A stretch of 64,000 nt of DNA from Pseudoxanthomonas mexicana (GTDB taxonomy: Bacteria > Pseudomonadota > Gammaproteobacteria > Xanthomonadales > Xanthomonadaceae), in assembly GCF_001556105.1 (NCBI RefSeq), contig NZ_LSIF01000055.1, positions 62,001 through 126,000 on the forward strand, read 5' to 3'. Under the pieces are notes generated by a model. The model was given only the letters and a program-made list of their open reading frames with translations, was not told where the DNA came from and made no database searches. The translations under genes were made by a program, and so were the position numbers. Positions 1-9,136 of this stretch are shown one piece after another (position 1 is the stretch's first letter; each line of letters begins with the position of its first letter).

Positions 1-762
1 GTTCTTCTCGGTGCCGCGCGTGTACTTGCGCGTCTGGATCTCGCCCTTGCCGGCCACCGCCGCGCTCGCGTTGCCGTCGACGATCATGTACGGCAGGTAC
101 ACGCCGACGACGTTCTCCGGCGAGAACTGCTCCTTGAACGCCTTCAGCGCGAACAGCTTGCGCTTGTCGACGAACTGGCGGATGCGCGCGACCGCATCGT
201 CCTTCTTGATGTGGAACGGCAGCACCGCGTCGGGCACGGCGCCGTTGGGGATCTGCTCGTTGACCCCGAACACGTGGCGGCACCAGTGGCATCGCGCCGT
301 CATGGCGTTCTGCGTGTTCACCGTGACCTCGGCGCCGCAGCCGGTGCACTTGAAGGTCATCAGGACGGCGGTGTCGGCCTGGATGTCGCGCGCGCCCGAG
401 GCGATGACGGTGCCGCGCAGGTCGGCGATGCCTTCACCGAAGCCGAACGCTTCCTCGACGCGCTCGCCGACCCACTCGTTGCGGCAGTACAGGCAGACCA
501 GCACGTCGCTGCCCGGCTTCTGGCGTATGTCGGTGGCGCCGCACTTCGGGCAGCGGTTCTGCCCGTCCTTCAGCTCGGCCGAGGCGGTATCGAGGGCGAC
601 CGGATCGGGCGCCTCGAGTTCCTCGCGGATGGCGTCGGGCAGGGTGGCGGGGTCGACCGGGAAACTCCCGGGCAACGGTGGCACTTCCTGCGGCGAGCCG
701 GGGCCCAGCGCAGGAGGCACCGGCGGCAGCGGCGGAGGCGCTGGACGGAGCGGAGTGGACAT
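1..762 (-). CDS. TFIIB-type zinc-ribbon protein, YdjG-like (3' end outside window)
   Basis: The reading frame is open from an ATG at 762 to the left edge (254 codons seen), so the C-terminus is missing. After a Pro-rich N-terminus of about 40 residues there are two zinc-ribbon pairs: CPKC with CLYC at about residues 75-95, and CTGC with CHWC at about 140-165. The start lies 13 nt after the stop of the SPFH gene, so the two are probably one transcript. In Bacillus subtilis, YdjG (zinc-ribbon) and YdjI (SPFH) are encoded together with a PspA homologue and act in membrane stress; this pair resembles that arrangement. The role here is inferred from that context. Confidence 0.8.
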   Translation of the reverse strand, partial: MSTPLRPAPPPLPPVPPALGPGSPQEVPPLPGSFPVDPATLPDAIREELEAPDPVALDTASAELKDGQNRCPKCGATDIRQKPGSDVLVCLYCRNEWVGERVEEAFGFGEGIADLRGTVIASGARDIQADTAVLMTFKCTGCGAEVTVNTQNAMTARCHWCRHVFGVNEQIPNGAVPDAVLPFHIKKDDAVARIRQFVDKRKLFALKAFKEQFSPENVVGVYLPYMIVDGNASAAVAGKGEIQTRKYTRGTEKN

Positions 763-775
763 GCGTGGCGTCCGC

Positions 776-1924
776 TTACAGGCCCAGGGCCTTCGCCTTC
801 AGCGCGTCGTAGTCGGATTGCGTGATCAGGCCGAGCTCGAGCATCTCCTTGGCCTTCTTCAGCTTCGCGACCGGATCCTCCGCGGCCGGCGCTGCGGGGG
901 CGGCCGGCTGCTGCAGGGTGCCGACGCCCATCATGCCGGTGGCCATGCCCACGCCCATCAGGCCGGCCGCGCCGCCGGTCTCGCCGGCGGACTGGATGCC
1001 CTGGGCGACGCTGGCCTGCAGGTTGGAATTGCCGCGTGCGCCGGACAGCGCGTCGGCGCGCTGCACGGTCTTCAGCAGTTCACGCGTGTTGGCGTCGTAC
1101 TCGATGGAGACGATGGCGGTCTTGACGATGGCCAGGCCGCGATCCGAACTCCACTGGTAACCCTGTTCCACTGCCGCCGACAGGCTCTGCGCGAAGCCCA
1201 GCGAATCCTGCTGCAGCTTGGTGATGCGGTTGCCCTTGGACGGATCGTTCGTGTACAGGCTGAACGCCGGGGCGAGCGAGCCCACCACTTCGTTGAACAG
1301 CTGGGTGGCGGCGGCGTTGTCCAGGTCGGTGAAGTCGAACACCTGGCCGGCGGCGAGGTACTTGGCCGGCACGAAGTTCTTCACGAACAGGATGGGGTCG
1401 ACGATCTTCAGCGTGTACGAGCCGCGCGTGACCGCGCCGACCTGGGTGTTGAGGAAGCCGTCGTCCCAGTAGATCTCGGATTGCGTGCCGAAGCGGTTGT
1501 CCGGCAGTTCCTTCAGTGAGACGAAGAACGCCGCCTGCTGCGAACCCGGCTGGCCGCCGAACTTGAAGCGCTCCCAGCTCTGGGTGATGAAGGTCGAGAC
1601 GATGCCGTCGCCGGCGAAGATCGACTTCGAGTTGATGTCATCCGAACGCCATTCGTAACCACCCGGCTCGGCGACGAACGCGGTGATCGCGCCGTCCTGC
1701 ATCAGCAGCAGGCCATAGCCTTCGGGCACGACGATCTTCGAGCCGTTGGTGATGATGTTGGTCGAGCCGCTGGTGTTGGACCCACGCCCGGCATTGGTGC
1801 CCTGGGGCACCGCGGCGAACAGCGCCGCCGTCGACGGCAGGCCTGCCGGCACCGTGTAGAAATCCTTCCACTGGTCGCCCAGCACGCCACCGACCGCACC
1901 CACCACCGCCTGTACAAGACCCAT
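776..1924 (-). CDS. SPFH domain protein with C-terminal SHOCT-like tail (YdjI / virion core-like)
   Basis: A 382-residue protein beginning MGLVQAVVGAVGG. The N-terminal half matches the SPFH/band-7 proteins annotated as virion core protein or YdjI. The middle is a long SPFH/helical region. After an Ala/Pro linker the last 35 residues (DPVAKLKKAKEMLELGLIT onward) form a SHOCT-like short oligomerisation domain. I chose the ATG at 1924 because a GGAG lies about 9 nt upstream; a longer frame exists without that support. It is followed directly by the zinc-ribbon gene. YdjI-type proteins recruit PspA to membranes in Bacillus; that function is only inferred here, and no PspA gene is in view. Confidence 0.85.
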   Translation of the reverse strand: MGLVQAVVGAVGGVLGDQWKDFYTVPAGLPSTAALFAAVPQGTNAGRGSNTSGSTNIITNGSKIVVPEGYGLLLMQDGAITAFVAEPGGYEWRSDDINSKSIFAGDGIVSTFITQSWERFKFGGQPGSQQAAFFVSLKELPDNRFGTQSEIYWDDGFLNTQVGAVTRGSYTLKIVDPILFVKNFVPAKYLAAGQVFDFTDLDNAAATQLFNEVVGSLAPAFSLYTNDPSKGNRITKLQQDSLGFAQSLSAAVEQGYQWSSDRGLAIVKTAIVSIEYDANTRELLKTVQRADALSGARGNSNLQASVAQGIQSAGETGGAAGLMGVGMATGMMGVGTLQQPAAPAAPAAEDPVAKLKKAKEMLELGLITQSDYDALKAKALGL

Positions 1925-2081
1925 GACATCGCTCCGTGATTCGTCGGCGGATAAGGGCATCCGCCATGCCGCTCCGAGTATACAGAGCGATACGCGGTGT
2001 CCATGGCGCAGAGGTCATGGGTGCAAGAACGTTGCGAAATCGTTACGCGAGCGGCAACACCGGTTCCGGCTACGATGCGGC

Positions 2082-2624
2082 ATGCGCGCCGACGATGCCG
2101 ACGTCTTCGAAGCCGACCTGCCGCTGGTGCGCCGCGCATTCCCGTGGCCGATCCGCGTGGGTTGCGTTGTCGCGGGTGCGTTCGCCATCGGCATCACGCT
2201 GTGGGAACTCGGCGGTGGGCTGTGGCCGCTGAACATCGCCACGCCATTCTTCGCGATCATCATCGGCGGCGCGGGGTACGTGGGCGTCCAGTTCATGCGC
2301 GCCGGCCCGTCGGGCTGGGGTGACGTGTGGACGTATCCGCCACGCACCATCCTCGTCCAGCGCCGCGCCTGGGGCCGCCGCACCACCACGAGGTTGAGCA
2401 CCGCCAACGTGGCCGCCGTCGAGGTGCGCAGGAGCGAGGACGCCGACCACGACGACGCGCCGTGGCAAGTCGTCATCGTGGCGAAACCGACGGTCTCCGG
2501 ACCGGCCGCGATCGCTGGTGCGGGTGGGGTGTTCGATGCGGGGCGCTATGGCTCAGACGCCTATGCCGAGCGCTGCTGGCACACCTCGGATCCTCGTAGG
2601 GCGGGCTCAAGCCCGCCATGTTGA
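2082..2624 (+). CDS. small two-TM membrane protein, paralogue of 14110-14643, C-terminus ends in a repeat
   Basis: A 180-residue protein of unknown function. It has two hydrophobic segments (about residues 22-40 and 48-66), then a soluble part opening with YPPRTILVQRRAWGR and containing STANVAAVEV. The same layout and motif (YPPKALVIHRRVWGR, DAANVASIQV) occur in the protein at 14110-14643, so the two are paralogues. A bacterial PH-like fold is possible but not shown. The last nine codons, RRAGSSPPC, are encoded by the palindromic repeat at 2596-2617. The paralogue instead carries a conserved-looking helix there, so this copy has probably lost its native end. Confidence 0.6.
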   Translation: MRADDADVFEADLPLVRRAFPWPIRVGCVVAGAFAIGITLWELGGGLWPLNIATPFFAIIIGGAGYVGVQFMRAGPSGWGDVWTYPPRTILVQRRAWGRRTTTRLSTANVAAVEVRRSEDADHDDAPWQVVIVAKPTVSGPAAIAGAGGVFDAGRYGSDAYAERCWHTSDPRRAGSSPPC

Positions 2625-2849
2625 TCTCTCCGTCGTGGTGCTCTTCGACGGGAAGTCGCGAGGCCGGATGGTCCGCGACGGCGGGCTTGAGCCCGCCCTA
2701 CGGCGACACGATCCCGGTAGGGCGGGCCCAGGCCCGCCGTGTTGATGCGTCCGTCGTGGGGCTTCCGGGCGGAGCATCGCGATTTAGATGCGTGCGAATG
2801 ATTGGACGAGCGCCGATACGCCGCGACGGCGGGCTTGAGCCCGCCCTAC
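2596..2849. repeat. two adjacent REPIN-like units (GTAGGGCGGGC palindromes)
   Basis: Four copies of a 22-nt palindrome built on GTAGGGCGGGCTCAAGCCCG lie at 2596-2617, 2680-2701 (inverted), 2717-2738 and 2828-2849 (inverted). They form two head-to-head units. Both units share interior sequence, a GTTGAT followed shortly by TCCGTCGTGG after the left palindrome and CGCGAC before the right one, so one is probably a copy of the other. A partial GGGCGGGCC follows at 2856. The layout matches REPINs, dimers of inverted REP sequences mobilised by RAYT transposases; no RAYT gene is in this window. Confidence 0.8.
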
Positions 2850-2868
2850 GGCAAAGGGCGGGCCACCA

Positions 2869-5766
2869 TCATTTCGCCGGCAACGCCCGGTTCCTGCCTT
2901 CGTCCTTGGCGCGATACAGCGCGGCATCCGCCGCATGCAGCAAGGCATCGGGCGTGCCGCCCTGAGCCGGATGCAGGCTGGCGGCGCCGAGGCTGACGGT
3001 GACGATGCCGGCCACGCTGGAGGCGCGGTGGGGCAGGGCGAGGCCTCGCACGTCGGCCACCAGTTGTTCGGCGAGGGCGAGCGCCGTGTCGGCGTCGCAG
3101 TCGGGCAGCAGCACGGCGAACTCTTCGCCGCCGTAGCGTGCGGCCAGGCCGTCGCGGCCACGCAGGCTGTCGGCCAGGCGCGTGGCGAGGGTGGCCAGCG
3201 CGGTATCGCCGCCCAGGTGGCCGTAGCTGTCGTTGTAGGCCTTGAACTCGTCTACGTCGATCAGCAGCACGGCCAGTGACGCATCGCGGCGGGCATGGTC
3301 GTCCCAGGCCAGTTGCAGGCAGCGGGTGAACTCGCGGCGGTTGGCGATGCCGGTGAGCGCGTCGCTGGCGGCCAGGTGTTCCAGGCGCGCATTCGCTTCG
3401 CGCAGTGCGTCGGTGCGCTGGGCCACTTCATGGGTCAGCGCACGCTCGCGCTCGCGCGCCGAGCGCAGGCGCCACCGCACGGCCGCGCCGAGCAAGCCCA
3501 GTGCCGCCAGCGCCACCAGCGTGCGCAACCACCAGGTCTGGTGCCAGCGCGGCAGCAGGGTGAAGCGAAGTTGCGCGCCGGCTTCGTTCCATACGCCGTC
3601 GTTGTTGCTGCCGATCACCCGGAACACGTAATCGCCGGGCGGCAGATTGGTGTAATACGCGGCCCGGCCGGCACTGGCTTCGCTCCAGGCGCGATCGAAG
3701 CCTTCCAGCTTGTAGCGGTAACGCACGGCCGACGGTGCTACGTAGCTCATCGCCGCGAACTGCAGTTCCAGCCGCCCCACGCCGGGGCCGAGTCGAGCGG
3801 CTGCCTGCGGATCCACGTCCCCGCCGTCCACCAGCATCCGCTCGATCGAGACCGGCGGCGATTGCGGATTGCCCCGCATGCGGTCGGGATCGACGATCAC
3901 CACGCCCTTGGCGGTGCCGAACCAGAGCCGGCCGTCGTCGCTGCGGTCCGCCGGTGTCTGCGACGCGCCGTTGCCCTGCGCGTTGAGCATGCCGTCGCTG
4001 GTACCGTACCAGTGCGGGGCAATCTGCCGCACCTCACCGCGGTCGAGCGCGGCGAAGCCGGCCCTGGGCAGGCGGCCGATGCCGCGGTTCGAACTGAACC
4101 AGACGTTGCCGCGATCGTCGTCGAGCAGCGCGAATACCGCGTCGCCATGGAAGCCGGCGCGCTCGAGGTAGCGGGTGACCTTGCCGTCCCGGACGCGCAC
4201 GATGCCGACGCTGGTGCCCAGCCACAGGCTGCCGTCGGCGGCCGGGTGGAAGGCGAATACGCTGGTGCCCGGCAGGCCGTCGGTGCCGCAGGTATCCACG
4301 GTGCCGCGGGTCAGGCAGCGCAGGCCGCTGCGCAGGCCGATCCACAAGCGCCCATCGGCGTCTTCGTACAGCGCACGGGTGTCGTCGCCGCGCGTGCCTT
4401 CCACCACCTCCACCCGCGTGCCGTCGATCCTCGCCACGCCCTGCAGCGTGCCGGTCCACATGCCGCCCTGGCGGGCCGGGGCGAAGGCGAACACGATGGT
4501 GCCCGGCAGGCCGTCCGCGAGACCAAAGGTGCGGGCCTGGCCGCGTGCGTCGAAGCGGGTGACGCCTTCGGTGCCGGCCACCCACAGCTGGCCCTGCGCG
4601 TCGGACAGGATGGCGCGCACCAGCTGGCTGGGCAGCTGGCGGTTGTAGTCCGCCGCCGGCTGCAGCGCCGAACCGGTGTAGCGGGACAGGCCGGCGCCGT
4701 CGGTGCCTACCCAGAGCGGCCCGCCGGGTACCTGGTGCACCGCACGCACCGCGTTGGAGACCATCTGCCCGGTCACCGTGACCAGCTTCGACGGGCTGAG
4801 CCGGTGCAGGCCGCTGGAGGTGGTGCCGATCCACAGGTTGCCTTCGCGGTCCTCGAACATCGACCGCACGGTCTCGCCCTGCAGGCCGGCCAGGGTGTTG
4901 TCGCAGCTGAAGTCGCCGGCGACCAGGCGGCACAGGCCCATGTCCAGCGGCGCGAACCAGACGCTGCCGTCACGGTCGCCGTAGAGCGAGTAGATGCGCC
5001 GTCCGTCGAGCGCGGCCGCGTGCGGGTCGCGCTGGAAGCGGCCGTCGCGGAAGAATGCGGGACCGGCCTGGGTGCCGACCCAGGCGGTGTCCGACGCGTC
5101 CACGGCCAGGCTGTAGACCGCGTTGCTGGGCAGGCCGTCGCGTTCGTCGTAGAGCCGCGCGTGGCCGTCCCGCCAATGGACGACGCCGACGCCGTCGGCG
5201 GCGATCCAGATGCCGCCTGCGCGGTCGGCGACGATGGCGCGGTAGAAGCCGCGTGGCGGAAAGCCGTCGGTATCGCCGAGCAGGCGGGGCCGTCCGTTCA
5301 CCATCCGCACCACGCCGGCGTTGGTGGTCAGCCACAGGCCGCCGGCGGTGTCGCCGACGATGCCGAACACGCTCTCGACGCCGTCGGGCATTGGCACCGG
5401 CTCGAGCGTACGGCCCTGCCGGCGATACAGGCCGCCGTTGAGCGTGCCGACCCACAGGCCACCGTTGCGGTCCGCGCTGACGGCGGTGATGGCCGAGCTT
5501 TTCAGTGCCGGCGCGACGCGCGGATCGATGGTCTCGAAGGTGTCGCCGCTGTACCGCGGCAGGCCGCCGTAGGTCGCCAGCCAGATCGCGCCGTCGGCCT
5601 GCTGCGCGATGGACAGCACCGTGCCCTGCGGCAGTTGGTTCTCGTACCAGACATGGGTGAACTGGCCGATCGCCCGCCGTGCTTCCAGCGCATGGGCGGG
5701 GAGCAGCAGGAGTGCACACAGCGCGCCGGCCAGCAGGGCGCTCGCGCGCCTCGCGTCAAGGAACAT
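2869..5766 (-). CDS. two-component-type sensor propeller fused to a diguanylate cyclase (Reg_prop / Y_Y_Y / GGDEF)
   Basis: A 965-residue protein. It has a signal peptide (ALLAGALCALLLLPAHA), then many repeats of the form GLWVGT...GL typical of Reg_prop periplasmic beta-propellers (about 45-640), a Y_Y_Y domain (YRYKLEGFDRAWSEA, LPPGDYVFRV), one membrane helix near 760, a short coiled coil and a GGDEF domain with the active-site GGEEF near 890. An RxxD-like RGRD is present but is one residue off the usual spacing for the inhibitory site. The propeller should sense an external ligand and control c-di-GMP synthesis. An in-frame TTG at 5778 behind a G-rich stretch is an alternative start. Confidence 0.9.
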   Translation of the reverse strand: MFLDARRASALLAGALCALLLLPAHALEARRAIGQFTHVWYENQLPQGTVLSIAQQADGAIWLATYGGLPRYSGDTFETIDPRVAPALKSSAITAVSADRNGGLWVGTLNGGLYRRQGRTLEPVPMPDGVESVFGIVGDTAGGLWLTTNAGVVRMVNGRPRLLGDTDGFPPRGFYRAIVADRAGGIWIAADGVGVVHWRDGHARLYDERDGLPSNAVYSLAVDASDTAWVGTQAGPAFFRDGRFQRDPHAAALDGRRIYSLYGDRDGSVWFAPLDMGLCRLVAGDFSCDNTLAGLQGETVRSMFEDREGNLWIGTTSSGLHRLSPSKLVTVTGQMVSNAVRAVHQVPGGPLWVGTDGAGLSRYTGSALQPAADYNRQLPSQLVRAILSDAQGQLWVAGTEGVTRFDARGQARTFGLADGLPGTIVFAFAPARQGGMWTGTLQGVARIDGTRVEVVEGTRGDDTRALYEDADGRLWIGLRSGLRCLTRGTVDTCGTDGLPGTSVFAFHPAADGSLWLGTSVGIVRVRDGKVTRYLERAGFHGDAVFALLDDDRGNVWFSSNRGIGRLPRAGFAALDRGEVRQIAPHWYGTSDGMLNAQGNGASQTPADRSDDGRLWFGTAKGVVIVDPDRMRGNPQSPPVSIERMLVDGGDVDPQAAARLGPGVGRLELQFAAMSYVAPSAVRYRYKLEGFDRAWSEASAGRAAYYTNLPPGDYVFRVIGSNNDGVWNEAGAQLRFTLLPRWHQTWWLRTLVALAALGLLGAAVRWRLRSARERERALTHEVAQRTDALREANARLEHLAASDALTGIANRREFTRCLQLAWDDHARRDASLAVLLIDVDEFKAYNDSYGHLGGDTALATLATRLADSLRGRDGLAARYGGEEFAVLLPDCDADTALALAEQLVADVRGLALPHRASSVAGIVTVSLGAASLHPAQGGTPDALLHAADAALYRAKDEGRNRALPAK

Positions 5767-5959
5767 GCGGAATTCCAAGCATCGGTCCCCCCAACCGGTG
5801 GCGCGCCATGCTACCAGTTGCGCTGGATAGTGGCGGGGCCAACGGTGGATCGAGGGCCACGAAGCCGTCCTCCGCGCCGATCATGGCGCTTCGCCGGGCA
5901 GTTTGCCGCGGGGTGGCCTGCGAGGCATCCTCCCTTCCGGTCGATACGAAGGTGCCTGC

Positions 5960-7039
5960 ATGACGATGTCCCGACGTGATCTTCTGAAAGCCGGCAGTGC
6001 GTCCGTGCTGCTCGCACCCGCGATGATGGCCTCCACAGGCTGGGCGGACGATCCGGTGGTGCCTTACGCCGATGCAGTGCTGGAAGACGGCGAGCCACCC
6101 GCACCGGCGGTCGGTGCCTTCACCCTGGTGGTGCTGCCGGACACGCAGTACTACGCCCGATCGTTCCCGCAGCACTTCATGGCGCAAACGCAATGGATCG
6201 CCGCGCAGGAGCAGGCGCGCAACATCGTCGGCGTGCTGCAGCTGGGCGACCTGACCGACCACAACACGCCCGAGCACTGGCAACGCGCCGCCGACGCGAT
6301 GGCGGTGCTGCACGGCAAGGTGCCGTACGTTGTGGTGCCCGGCAACCACGACTACGGCGAACGCGGGCGCTGCACCGATCGCACCACCCTGATCAACGAT
6401 TACTTCCCGGTGGCGCACTTCGCCCGGCAGGCCACGCTGGGCGGCACCTACGACAAGGAGCCGGACCGCATCGAGAACAGCTTCCACCTGCTGTCGGTGA
6501 AGGGACGCAGGCTGCTGGTGCTGGCCCTGGAATTCGGCCCGCGTGCGGACGTGGTGCGCTGGGCCAACGAGGTGCTGCAGAGGCACCCCGACTGGGAGGC
6601 CATCCTGGTCACCCATGCATACCTGTACGACGACGGCACCCGGTACGACTGGGCGACGAAGGGCGAAGCGCAACCGTGGAATCCGCACAGCTATCCCATG
6701 GCCAAGGCCACGGGCGGTGACGTGGCCGATGGCGAGGCGCTGTGGCGCGAACTGGTGAGCCGCCACGAGAACGTCATCCTGACGTTCAATGGGCACGTGC
6801 TCGGCGATGGGCTGGCACGCCTGACCTCGCAGACGCCCGGTGGCCGCGACGTGCACCAGATGCTGATCAATTTCCAGATGCGAGCCAATGGCGGCGATGG
6901 CTGGCTGCGGCTGCTGGAGTTCCAGCCCGATCGCACCACCGTCCACGTGCAGGACTACTCGCCCGTGCTTGACCAGCGCAACACCGCCCCGCAGAACCGG
7001 TTCACCCTGGCGCTGTCGCCACCCAAACCCGCGGGATAG
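5960..7039 (+). CDS. Tat-exported calcineurin-like metallophosphoesterase
   Basis: A 359-residue protein with a twin-arginine signal (MTMSRRDLLKAGSASVLL) ending near WADD. Metallophosphoesterase motifs follow in order: LPDTQYY (the DxH position is DxQ), LQLGDLTDHN (GDxxD), VVPGNHDYG (GNHD), ILVTHAYLYDD and FNGHVLGDG. These would bind a two-metal centre. I chose the ATG at 5960 because it places the RR motif at the N-terminus and has GAAGG upstream. The substrate cannot be predicted. It is divergent from the sensor-cyclase gene, about 190 nt away. Confidence 0.88.
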   Translation: MTMSRRDLLKAGSASVLLAPAMMASTGWADDPVVPYADAVLEDGEPPAPAVGAFTLVVLPDTQYYARSFPQHFMAQTQWIAAQEQARNIVGVLQLGDLTDHNTPEHWQRAADAMAVLHGKVPYVVVPGNHDYGERGRCTDRTTLINDYFPVAHFARQATLGGTYDKEPDRIENSFHLLSVKGRRLLVLALEFGPRADVVRWANEVLQRHPDWEAILVTHAYLYDDGTRYDWATKGEAQPWNPHSYPMAKATGGDVADGEALWRELVSRHENVILTFNGHVLGDGLARLTSQTPGGRDVHQMLINFQMRANGGDGWLRLLEFQPDRTTVHVQDYSPVLDQRNTAPQNRFTLALSPPKPAG

Positions 7040-7045
7040 TCGCGC

Positions 7046-7849
7046 TCACAGCACCGGCCACCACATGAACGCCGCGGCCGCGAGGCTGCCGGCCAGCGTG
7101 GCCAGCGCGGCGACGCCAAGCACGATGCCCATGGCGGTCTTCGTCCACGCACGGCGCGAGCGTTCGGCACGGAAGTACAGCTCCAGCACGGCCAGCGGCA
7201 GCAGCCAGCTGGCAACGCTGACACCGATGAAGGCCGGGCCCTGGTAGTCGATCCTGATGCCGAGCGGCGTCAGCAGCAGGCCGGCCAGCATGATGCCGAT
7301 GCGCAGGAACCACACCCCGTTCACCAGCAGCCAGGCGCGCAGGGCGTGGCGGCGATGGGCGGTGAAATCCCGCCGCACCGCGCTGCGCCATGCCAGCACG
7401 GCGAAGACGACGATCAGCAGGCCGTTGAGGCTGATCGAGACATCGCTGCCGAGGCCGAGCCGTGAACCGCGCACCCAGACCAGCCAGAAGCCGGTGAGCG
7501 TGACGACCAGCGCGACGGCGAGGAACAGGCGGCCGTTCCAGCGATGCGCGGCGGGCCAGCGACGGCGCAGTGCGGGCACCAGCTGCCAGAGGCCGGCGAA
7601 CGTCACCAGCCCGGCCAGCACCGCATGGCCGAGGAACTGCGTGTTGCCGACGAGGTCGCCGGGCACATAGCCGGTGACATGCGGCTTCGCGTTGAGCCCC
7701 GCGAGGTCGCCGGTCGCCAGTGCGCCGCCGAAGAACGCCACGATGAAGGCGACGAACGCCAGTTGCCCGAGCGTGGCGGTGACGAACCAGAGGGTGGCGC
7801 CGGCGGACAGGATGCGTGACGGGAGGGGCGGACGAAGCGAAGCCTTCAT
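7046..7849 (-). CDS. DUF2306-family multi-pass membrane protein
   Basis: A 267-residue membrane protein with about seven hydrophobic segments. It carries a His-rich pattern (GNTQFLGHAVLAG, AAHRWNGRLF, TAHRRHALRAW) typical of DUF2306, a family loosely resembling haem-binding cytochrome-like membrane proteins. The function is unknown. The gene is divergent from the membrane AraC-type regulator at 8039, with the two starts 190 nt apart, so it is a likely target of that regulator. Confidence 0.8.
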   Translation of the reverse strand: MKASLRPPLPSRILSAGATLWFVTATLGQLAFVAFIVAFFGGALATGDLAGLNAKPHVTGYVPGDLVGNTQFLGHAVLAGLVTFAGLWQLVPALRRRWPAAHRWNGRLFLAVALVVTLTGFWLVWVRGSRLGLGSDVSISLNGLLIVVFAVLAWRSAVRRDFTAHRRHALRAWLLVNGVWFLRIGIMLAGLLLTPLGIRIDYQGPAFIGVSVASWLLPLAVLELYFRAERSRRAWTKTAMGIVLGVAALATLAGSLAAAAFMWWPVL

Positions 7850-8038
7850 GCGATGTCTCCTGGGTGGAAGGCCCGCACGATGGCGGTCGGCGGCAGGCGC
7901 GTCCCGCCGATTCGCGATTCGGCCAGCCGGATCGGCGATGGGGATTCGTCGTTCACCCGTGGCTTATCCGTGACCGATGGGGCTTGCCGGTCGCAGTCGT
8001 GGCATCGACCCTGTGCGCAGGCAGGTGGAGGCCGCGAC

Positions 8039-9127
8039 ATGCAGGACGGACAGATGGTGGCGACGGGCATCGCGGTCGCGGTGGCGACGATGTCGCTGCT
8101 GCTCCTGCTGTGGCAGCGGCCGAAGCGTGACGCCGAGGTGCTGTTCGCGGTGGTCAGCGGCTCGATGGCGCTGTCGCTGATGTCGCCGTGGATGGTCGAT
8201 GCGCCGGCGTGGATGCGCTGGGCCGTCGCGATCGGCGGCAGCGCGACCTGCAACGGATACTGGCTGGTGTCGCGCGCGCTGTTCCGCGGCGAGGGCGGCG
8301 TGCGCAGGATGCATGTGATGGTCGCGGCGGGCGTGGCGCTGCTGATCGCGGCCTACCGCGGCGCCACGCTGGCGGCGCATGGCGGCGTGTCGCCGTGGTC
8401 GTCCGGTCTGGACAGCGTGCTGACGCTGGCCAGTTCCACGCTGCTGGTGCTGAGCTTCCTGGAGGCGCTGCGGGGCTGGTCTTCGTCGCTGCCGCAGTCC
8501 GAGCGTCGCCTGCGCGTCGCCTTCATGGTCATGTTCGCCGGCTGCGTGCTGTCGGCGACCCTGGTCGGTGCCGTGCCGGCGGTCGCCGGATCGCGCGCGG
8601 GGGTGGTCGCGGCCTGCGCGCTGGCGATGGTGCTATTCACCCACGTGGCGCTGGCGCACCGCCGCCGCAGGCCACTGCCGTCCCCGGCAGCCGCAGCGTC
8701 CACGACGCGGGCCGTCGGTGTCCTCACCGGCGAGGAAGCGCGCCTCGCCGCGGCCCTCCGGCACCAATTGGACGTGCGGCAGGTCTACCGCGAGCCCGAA
8801 CTGAAAGTGGTCGACCTGGCGCAGCGGCTGGGCACGGTGGAACACCGGCTGAGCCGCCTGATCACGCAAGGCCTGGGCGAGAAGAACTTCAACCAGATGG
8901 TCAACCGTTACCGCATCGCCTACGCCTGCCGCCGGCTGGCGGAGCCGGAGGCCGCCGACAGCATCCTCGACATCAGCGGCGATGCGGGCTTCGCGTCGCT
9001 GGGCCCGTTCAACCGCGCGTTCAAGGCGGCGATGGACTGCACGCCCAGCGCGTACCGCGCAGCGTGCCGTGCGCAGGCCGGCGCCGACGACGGCACGCAG
9101 GCCGCGCTGCCGTCGGCACAGCGCTGA
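8039..9127 (+). CDS. AraC-family regulator with an N-terminal membrane domain
   Basis: A 362-residue protein. The first 220 residues hold about six to seven hydrophobic segments (for example VATGIAVAVATMSLLLLLW). The last 110 residues form an AraC/XylS DNA-binding domain with two helix-turn-helix units (KVVDLAQRLGTVEHRLSRLI and SILDISGDAGFASLGPFNRA). I start at the ATG at 8039 because GGTGGAG lies 8 nt upstream; the frame extends further 5' without support. Membrane-anchored AraC regulators probably respond to an envelope signal. It faces away from the DUF2306 gene, which it probably controls (inference). Confidence 0.85.
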   Translation: MQDGQMVATGIAVAVATMSLLLLLWQRPKRDAEVLFAVVSGSMALSLMSPWMVDAPAWMRWAVAIGGSATCNGYWLVSRALFRGEGGVRRMHVMVAAGVALLIAAYRGATLAAHGGVSPWSSGLDSVLTLASSTLLVLSFLEALRGWSSSLPQSERRLRVAFMVMFAGCVLSATLVGAVPAVAGSRAGVVAACALAMVLFTHVALAHRRRRPLPSPAAAASTTRAVGVLTGEEARLAAALRHQLDVRQVYREPELKVVDLAQRLGTVEHRLSRLITQGLGEKNFNQMVNRYRIAYACRRLAEPEAADSILDISGDAGFASLGPFNRAFKAAMDCTPSAYRAACRAQAGADDGTQAALPSAQR

Positions 9128-9136
9128 CCGGGCGCG

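Noticed and set aside
3295..5979. A very long open frame on the strand opposite the propeller-cyclase gene
   Set aside because: It is an antisense shadow in GC-rich DNA: low-complexity Arg/Ala/Val composition, no family resemblance, while the opposite strand encodes a complete multidomain protein.
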